This document shows positions 56,166 through 64,000 of a stretch of DNA of 64,000 bases, in pieces (positions within the stretch are counted from its first letter, which is position 1; every line of letters begins with the position of its first letter). A program made the position numbers and the translations under genes. This DNA comes from Hemibagrus wyckioides. Lineage: Eukaryota > Chordata > Actinopteri > Siluriformes > Bagridae. Under the pieces are notes generated by a model. That model had not been told where the DNA came from and searched no databases. It saw only the letters and a program-made list of their open reading frames with translations. The stretch is from assembly GCF_019097595.1 (NCBI RefSeq), contig NC_080715.1:5871573-5935572 (forward strand), read 5' to 3'.

Positions 56166-57617
56166 GGTCTTTGGTCAATTGTCAGTGTTTACTTTAGTAA
56201 ACTCCTAAGCGTAAAGTGTCTGCATTTCTTGACCATGTTTAAGAAACTGGGGATTGCTGTGCATTTTTTGTGTAAAATATCAAGCTGCATGAAATTAAGC
56301 TGAACAAATTCCGACAGCGCTACAAAATGGCTGCATCTCAAACAGCACACTAGAGAGTAAACGGGAACCAAATTCAGGAACCGAGGCATCTGTTCTGTGG
56401 ACCTCATGGTAGTCTCGCATATTTTTCCCCCTAATTTAACACACCTGATTCAGTTCATCAGGTAATTCTCAAGGCCATACTGGATCTTTCCAAATAAATG
56501 TGAACAGAAGTGAGAAGCATTTCTACGTGTCCTGTTTAGATTAAAAACAGTCTTAAAGATACCAAAATAGAATCCTCTGGAAAAAAAACAGTGGTGAATT
56601 TCAGAACTCACAGACCCCAGATGTCTGAGGTATATGGCACATCTTGTCAAAGCTAGCATAATCTCACCAATGTCTCTTCCATTAGCTACCTATAACTTCA
56701 CTTTTGTAAATCTGTTCAACGGGGAAAGAAACCATTGAGCATTGTGTCACAAAGAGCTATTCAGACTAATAAATAGTAAGAATACATGTGTAATTCATGT
56801 AGAACCTTTCTCAGACCCAAGTATACTTCATAAAAAGAACATCTGAAGATGTTTTGACCTCCATCAGGGGCACTACAGCAGATCACCAACCCGTATTTTT
56901 TTATTCTGGCTTAATTTGTTACTCCAAATGCCCTTCCTTACGCAACCCTTCCCATTTCCGGGCTTGGTACCAGCATTGAGAGCACATTAACTTGTGCAAC
57001 CCTCCAGTGGCTAAGAGCATGCTATCTGCTAGTTTACCAGGGAACATCCAGAGGTCAAAAAACAAACAAACCAAAAAGTTTTTAACAATGTTGAGCTTCA
57101 CAAAGCTGGTGGTCGTTGATAGTTTTCTGTTTTATGAATACAAGACATAAAAGTATGGTAGATATACCCTGCAGAAATCATTTGCATGTTATTTGTGTAT
57201 TTTTTTAATATAATTATTATTAAATAATCTGAAAACCCTTCCCTTTCTCCATAATCAGAGTGCATTCTAGTCATGTCGTACTTACAACTGGAACACACAT
57301 GAAACTCACCACGAAGTCATAACTGGTCTGAGTTTCAGAGTTTGGGTTGTGTCAGTAGGAAAACATGGCGGAACAAAAAGATGCAGTCTGTAGTTAAATA
57401 GATAAATTTGTTGAAACTAAATGTTTACTCGCCTCTGAAGCCGACTTCAGTTATTATGTGTTTGGTTTATGAAGCAGTGTATTACAAATTCGAAAACATT
57501 CTACAATTACGCTATAATATGTAATGATAAATTTTACAGCAGCTTCATAAATTGATGGAAATAAAAGCACTTGATGCACATTTTTGCTTTTTATTTTCCA
57601 GAAGTACCTAAGATTTG
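56166..57617. other. No gene seen
   Basis: AT-rich single-copy DNA. None of the short open frames has a recognisable domain or splice context. Confidence 0.6.
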
Positions 57618-57716
57618 CATAATATAATATAATATAATATAATATAATATAATATAATATAATATAATATAATATAATATAATATAATATAATATAACAT
57701 AACATAACATAACATA
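57618..57716. repeat. ATAAT pentanucleotide repeat
   Basis: About 16 TATAA-type units followed by four ATAAC units. Confidence 0.96.
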
Positions 57717-58310
57717 ATGGCCTAGAATTGATCCTTGAGGAACACCTTTTCACTTTACAGTTTATTCTGATTATAATTAGTGGAAATAAATATTATCAGG
57801 TTGTTGCTAATGGGTTTTTTTTCTTGTTGTAGCAACACAATGGCCTCCAGCTTCATATCACATAAAATAAATCTATTTCATTGTTTGCAATTTTATTCAA
57901 GTGGATGCTTCTGTGAAACAAACTAGTCTTTGGATTCCTAACCAGCTTACCTACGACTACGCTCACGTTAGACTCTCCTTCACAACTGACTTTAACTTGG
58001 CTACATTCCTGGGGTTCTTTCCCTCTAGTGACTGTTGTTCCTTACAGGCTTACAGAGCAGCATTTTTCAGTTAGAGTGTGGCATTTACTAGTGATATAGA
58101 GCTACAATATAGAAGTATTTCTGCTAGTCAGACACTGGGGCAGCCAAACACACTAAACATTAGCATGAAGCCAAAATATATGATGCACACGGTCATGAGC
58201 CATCCTCAGCTTGGTGACACTGGATAATGTGATTAGAAAATAACCTCTATATGATCAAAAAGTGAAAAACCAGGAAATTCATTCTAGTTTCAAAATAAAG
58301 TCTGTTTTGT
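57717..58310. other. No gene seen
   Basis: Single-copy non-coding sequence. Confidence 0.6.
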
Positions 58311-58465
58311 TTCATTTTAGTTCTGGCATTTGGCAGACACCTTTATCCAGAGAGAGACTTACAATTGATCTCATTATATACAACTGGGCAACTGAGGGTT
58401 AAGGGCCTTGCTCAGGGGCCCAGCAGTGGTAGCTTGGTTGACCTGGGATTTGAACCCTTTGATCA
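58311..58465 (-). mobile_element. SINE copy, minus strand, same family as 41,729
   Basis: It contains GGCATTTGGCAGACACC, GAGGGTTAAGGGCCTTGC and, on the minus strand, a good B box GGTTCAAATCC (58,456-58,446). The tRNA-like head beyond that is truncated. Confidence 0.7.
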
Positions 58466-58806
58466 GGTGTCCAAGTAGGTCCTATCTGCAGAGAGCTGGT
58501 GTGGGTACAGGTTTTAATTCCAACCAAGCAGGAGCCACATCTGATAGTCCATTGAAAGCCAAATTGAACTGATTAAACAGGTGGGATAAGGTGCACCACC
58601 TGCTAGGTTGGAATGAAAACCTCCACCCACACAGGCCCTTTGTGGAGATGGATAAGATTGGACACCCCTGGTATACGTAGGGATATGAATCTAATATATA
58701 TAGATTAAAAATCCATCAATAAACAATATAAATGAGGAGCTGCAAGGAAGCCCTGTATCTTCTTGTTATATTTTCCCATCCTATATTCCAACAGATTCAA
58801 TCTACA
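58430..58806. repeat. Dispersed duplication copy 1 (with MITE-like core)
   Basis: About 375 bp, starting in the SINE at AGCTTGGTTGACCTGGG, recur at 61,033-61,383 at roughly 85-90 percent identity by eye. The block includes the inverted repeat at 58,480-58,647 and flanking single-copy DNA, so it arose by DNA duplication and not by insertion of one element. Confidence 0.8.
58480..58647. mobile_element. MITE-like element with long terminal inverted repeats
   Basis: The left arm (58,480-58,531, including GTGGGTACAGGTTTTAATTC) is the imperfect reverse complement of the right arm (58,600-58,647, including GAATGAAAACCTCCACCCAC). The element is about 168 bp, has no coding capacity, and its superfamily is not identified. 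Confidence 0.65.
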
Positions 58807-59534
58807 TTTACAGCATTTCAGTGCTGACGTTAATGGAATATAATAACCTATCGCAAGCTAATTAGCTACTTGAATGTGTTATTACAGACCAAGGAAAGCA
58901 AACAATTGTATGATAATGTAGCGTATTTGTGACCTAGATAAAGTTTTAGCTAAAGTTTTCTTTGCCTTGCATGACAAATATTATCTTTTATAATTACTGG
59001 AGTCTGGGACAAATCTTTATTTTCTCTCAATATGTTTAAAAGTGATGTGTCTGGCAGGTATTTGCTGGCTGGAGTTATATAAAGGTTTTGCTCTGAACTT
59101 TTCTAGTTTATTTTGTTTTTCCATGCACATGTCATCCGTGTTTGTTAATTATACTGCCTTCATGTACTGTCAGAATTATCCTTATTATACTTCCCACTTC
59201 TGAAGTCATAATTATGAGTATGTCATGCTCAGATGTTTTGTTGTCAGACAAAAAAAAAAAAAACATGAAACATGGATTATGCAAAATTCAGTCATACATA
59301 TTTCGTTATTTTTATTTAATTTTTTTAGTTTGACACCATAACACAATGACTCAGTGAGCTAGCTTGCTGATGATAATGGAATTTTGATCAAATTCAAGCT
59401 ATTGTAATAGTGTAATATATCTACATAAATGACTAATGCTAACAATTATCTCCATTTAGAATAATAAACAAAATCTGTCATTCAGCACAGAAACTCTGTC
59501 TCTGCCCATCTTGGAAACTGAGGTCACAAAATTT
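58807..59534. other. No gene seen
   Basis: AT-rich single-copy DNA with an A13 run near 59,250. Confidence 0.6.
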
Positions 59535-59700
59535 CCCATTTTGGCAGACGCCTATATCCAAAGAGACTTGCATTTTTAGCTCATTATTTATACTGTTGAG
59601 CAATTGAGGGTTAAGGGCTTTGCTCAAGGGCCCAGCAGTGGCGGCTTGGTGGACCTGGGATTCAAACAGTAGCCCAACAGCTTCATTCATGTGCTTTACT
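59535..59700 (-). mobile_element. SINE copy, minus strand, same family
   Basis: TTTTGGCAGACGCC, TTGAGGGTTAAGGGC and GGACCTGGGATTCAAAC mark a diverged copy of the family. Confidence 0.65.
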
Positions 59701-60640
59701 AATACATGATCGGTGTTAATTATTAGCAGATGATTGTCTACTCTAATTATGTTCCACCTTACCTTATATTGACACCTTTATCCTGTAACTGCAACTGATT
59801 TCCAAAGGTGCCAATATTTATAGTCTATTCTTAGCATTTACACCTACTAGAATCACCCCTCATTATGAGCCAATACATATCAAGTGGGTGGGGTTGGTTA
59901 GTGAAAACACAAGTAGTAGGAGGAGCCATTTATTAATACGTGGCTCATTTTTTCATAATTTTATTCATGTTGATTGGCAAATGTGTAAAAATAGCTGTCT
60001 TGTTGATATTCACCAGGGTTTATGTGATAAAAAGATTTTCTTGAAAGCAGTGTTTGTCTTTCTAAGTATGCTGATGCGGTCATCCGATCAGAACATGTTC
60101 CCTGTTCCCAGACAGCCTGCTCACCTTTTGAAGAAAATGTGTAACTTGCCTATACAAACTTGCAATGAATATCTGAGATTGCTCAGCTTTCCTTCTATAA
60201 TATGGATCAGGGGTTCTTGCATTGAGAGAAATGTTTTTTTTTCCTCCCCTCCAATCACATTACAATTTAAATTTCATCCATCCTGCAGCTCAAGGGCACT
60301 CGAAAGCTGCAGTCAGGGCCAATTTCTCACAAAAGCAGAACTCTATGGCGAAAGGCCTCCATGCTGCGGATCACACTTAAATCAATTACATGCATTGTTT
60401 GCTCCTCCAGAAAATCAATGCATCGAGTTCTCATTGTTCAGAGAGATATGTGTCCATGCGTGAGAATCGCCTAGCGAGAAGGGCTTGATCCCTTTCCCTG
60501 TCAACAATCTTGATTAATTATCACAACAGTACAGTTTTTTTTGCTGGATCACTGAGCTGGATGGTCTAGCAGAGAGATTTCAGATGACTGACTGACTGAT
60601 TCCCATGTGCAGGAGATATCCAGGACATTATACTCTTAGA
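59701..60640. other. Non-coding, with a 191-codon open frame of doubtful meaning
   Basis: An open frame at 59,888-60,463 on the plus strand has no recognised domain and no similarity to erbb4. 60,080-60,480 is balanced in composition and repeat-free, so a conserved non-coding element is as likely as an exon. Confidence 0.3.
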
Positions 60641-60830
60641 ACATTTACGTTTCTGGCATTTCACAGATGCCCTCATCCAGAGTGACTTACAATTTATCTC
60701 ATTTTATACACCTGAGCAATTGAGGGTTAGGGGAATTGCTCAAGGGTCCAGCAGTGGTAGCTTGATGAACCTGGGAACTCACAACCTTCCAATCAGTAGT
60801 CCAATGCCTTAACCACGAAGGTATTGTGTA
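60641..60830 (-). mobile_element. SINE copy, minus strand, same family
   Basis: ACATTTACGTTTCTGGCATT, GAGCAATTGAGGGTTAGGGG and CCAATGCCTTAACCACGAAG show both the tail and the head of the element, so this copy is nearly complete. Confidence 0.7.
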
Positions 60831-61032
60831 CCTGTTTCCTTCTTGCTCTGGTGGTACCATCAAGGGTACATCATTTACATTTGAGATTCATCTTTACAGC
60901 TCTTTAAAATCAATTAAGGTACATAATTCATCTTTAAGGACCATTGATGTACTCTAAAAGTACACCACATGCACCTTCTCACAAAGTAGGGTTTACGTAC
61001 CAAAGGTATGAAACATGTCCTCTTGAGGGTAC

Positions 61033-61383
61033 CTGGTAAGCTTGGTTGACCTGGGATTTGAACCCTCTGATCAGGTGTCCAAGTAGGTCTTATCTGCAGC
61101 AAGTTGTTGTGGGTACAGGTTTTAATTCCAGCCAAGCAGGAGCCACATCTGATAGTCCATTGAAAGCCAAACTGAAGTGATTAAACAGGTGGGATAAAGT
61201 GCACCACCTGCTATGTTGGAATGAAAACCTCCACCCACACCGGCTCTTTGTGGACAAGAGTGGATGTAGGTAGCTAATATTTAGACTATAAATCCATTAT
61301 TAAACAATAGAGATGCAAGGAAGCCTGGTATCTTCATGTTAGATTTTCCCATCTTATATTACAATGGATTCTACGTTTGCAGC
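61033..61383. repeat. Dispersed duplication copy 2 (with MITE-like core)
   Basis: Same order as 58,430-58,806: truncated SINE head, MITE-like core (about 61,094-61,253), then GCAAGGAAGCC and a TTTTCCCATC segment. A deletion of about 30 bp relative to copy 1 lies after the core. Confidence 0.8.
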
Positions 61384-61495
61384 ATCTTGCAGACATCCCT
61401 ATCCAAAGAGACTTATGTTTATCACATTTGTGTATCAGTTTGGCCTTCTTATCAAAAGTTCATTGTCTTATCCACAGAGCTACTGCTGTCCCTTG
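61363..61495 (-). mobile_element. Degenerate SINE copy, minus strand
   Basis: TTTGCAGCATCTTGCAGACA, CCCTATCCAAAGAGACTTA and ATCCACAGAGCTACTGCTG align with the family but the middle is largely lost. Confidence 0.45.
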
Positions 61496-61880
61496 GTGCT
61501 CCTGCACTACAAATATTTCAGGTATTATACTAAGATTTGAAATATTGGATGGTTCATTAGCCATCCAGGGGAATATCCAGTTTACCTAGATTTGTTGAAA
61601 TACTACCAGGGATCTTTTGCTTTGGTCCTATCTTAATGACTGCTTGTAAAGGAGCAGTACCAGCCAATCATGATCCAGCAGAAGGAACTCAAAATCCACT
61701 GGCAGGTATCCTGTTAAAGGGTCAACTTCATTTTCATTCCATAGCCCTCTGAATTCTCGGGTCTTGACAGCAGAGGGTTGAGTTGAAGGTTGACTGGCTC
61801 TCCATGAATTTTAGTGTCCTTTACTATTTCCTGTAATTTAAGCCCTATCTGACAGTTTGCTGTGTCCTTCACCTTCACAG
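61496..61880 (+). other. Intron sequence upstream of the first erbb4 exon seen
   Basis: It ends with the acceptor of the exon at 61,881. No other exon of the kinase domain is recognised in it. Confidence 0.7.
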
Positions 61881-62036
61881 GGGATGATGTATCTGGAAGA
61901 GCGGAGGCTGGTGCACCGGGACCTGGCAGCCAGGAATGTGCTGGTCAAATCCCCTAACCACATCAAGATCACAGACTTTGGTCTGGCAAGGCTGCTGGAC
62001 GCAGATGAAAAGGAATACAATGCAGACGGGGGGAAG
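61881..62036 (+). CDS. erbb4: erbb4 kinase-domain exon (catalytic loop, DFG, activation loop)
   Basis: This 156-bp, 52-codon exon encodes the centre of the tyrosine kinase domain of an ERBB4 (HER4) neuregulin receptor, a single-pass membrane kinase. It starts after a pyrimidine-rich tract ending in CAG (61,878-61,880) and ends with AAG before the donor gtcagt. Both ends are phase 0. HRDLAARN, the catalytic loop, lies at exon residues 12-19 with the catalytic Asp at residue 14 (61,920-61,922). DFG is at residues 32-34 (61,974-61,982). The activation-loop Tyr is residue 46 (62,016-62,018). From memory of the family, the EGFR and ERBB4 equivalent, exon 21, is also 156 bp. Residues such as MMYLEE, KSPNH and EYNADGGK fit ERBB4 better than EGFR or ERBB2. 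Teleosts can carry two erbb4 paralogues and I cannot say which this is. No residue needed for catalysis is missing. Confidence 0.95.

Positions 62037-64000
<1,964 letters not shown>

Noticed and set aside
59888..60463. 191-codon plus-strand frame as a gene or erbb4 exon
   Set aside because: No recognised domain, no erbb4 similarity, and no convincing splice sites at both ends. Kept only as a candidate conserved stretch.

Overview
The window looks like nuclear DNA from a ray-finned fish. The reasons are two spliced exons of an ERBB4-type receptor tyrosine kinase, a Ty3/Gypsy chromovirus of the sushi type known from fish, a decayed Tc1 transposon with fish-type terminal repeats, several tRNA-derived SINE copies, and very abundant microsatellites. 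The SINE families resemble ones I associate with otophysan fish such as catfish, but the species is an inference and I could not search a database. No prokaryotic gene structure is present.

Layout. 1-4,083: mostly single-copy sequence with CA, CT and TTTTC simple repeats and a deletion derivative of a Tc1-like transposon (1,424-1,967). 4,084-36,990: about 26 kb of one related satellite family in three forms: a 10-bp unit (4,084-13,100), a 31-bp unit (13,101-15,120 and 21,351-29,254) and a 20-bp unit (29,849-36,760). A non-satellite block of about 595 bp occurs twice between these arrays. Copy B (29,255-29,848) is intact. Copy A (15,121-21,186) is split by a 5,468-bp sushi-type LTR retrotransposon on the minus strand (15,206-20,673) with a GATAC target-site duplication. 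Copy B therefore preserves the empty insertion site.

The retrotransposon has two 587-bp LTRs differing at about four positions, a gag reading frame with a CCHC knuckle, and pol (protease, reverse transcriptase, RNase H, integrase, chromodomain) broken by two indels and lacking the third integrase catalytic residue. Its TATA box, predicted RNA start, self-complementary primer site, polypurine tract and a possible gag-pol frameshift signal can all be read directly.

36,990-61,880: non-coding DNA with no supported exon. It carries many simple repeats (CATC, CA, TTTTA, GA, GATA/GACA, ATAAT), a 22-bp minisatellite (53,178-54,094), SINE copies in both orientations, a probable decayed LTR, and a duplicated 350-380-bp block that includes a MITE-like inverted repeat. 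Several compositionally ordinary stretches could be conserved non-coding elements.

61,881-64,000: two exons of erbb4 on the plus strand (156 bp and 76 bp, both with canonical splice sites) encode the catalytic loop, DFG motif, activation loop and start of the C-lobe. Because erbb4 genes have very long introns and no other exon is seen upstream, much or all of the window may be erbb4 intron; this is inference. The very long minus-strand reading frames across the satellites are arithmetic consequences of a stop-free 10-bp repeat and are not annotated as genes.
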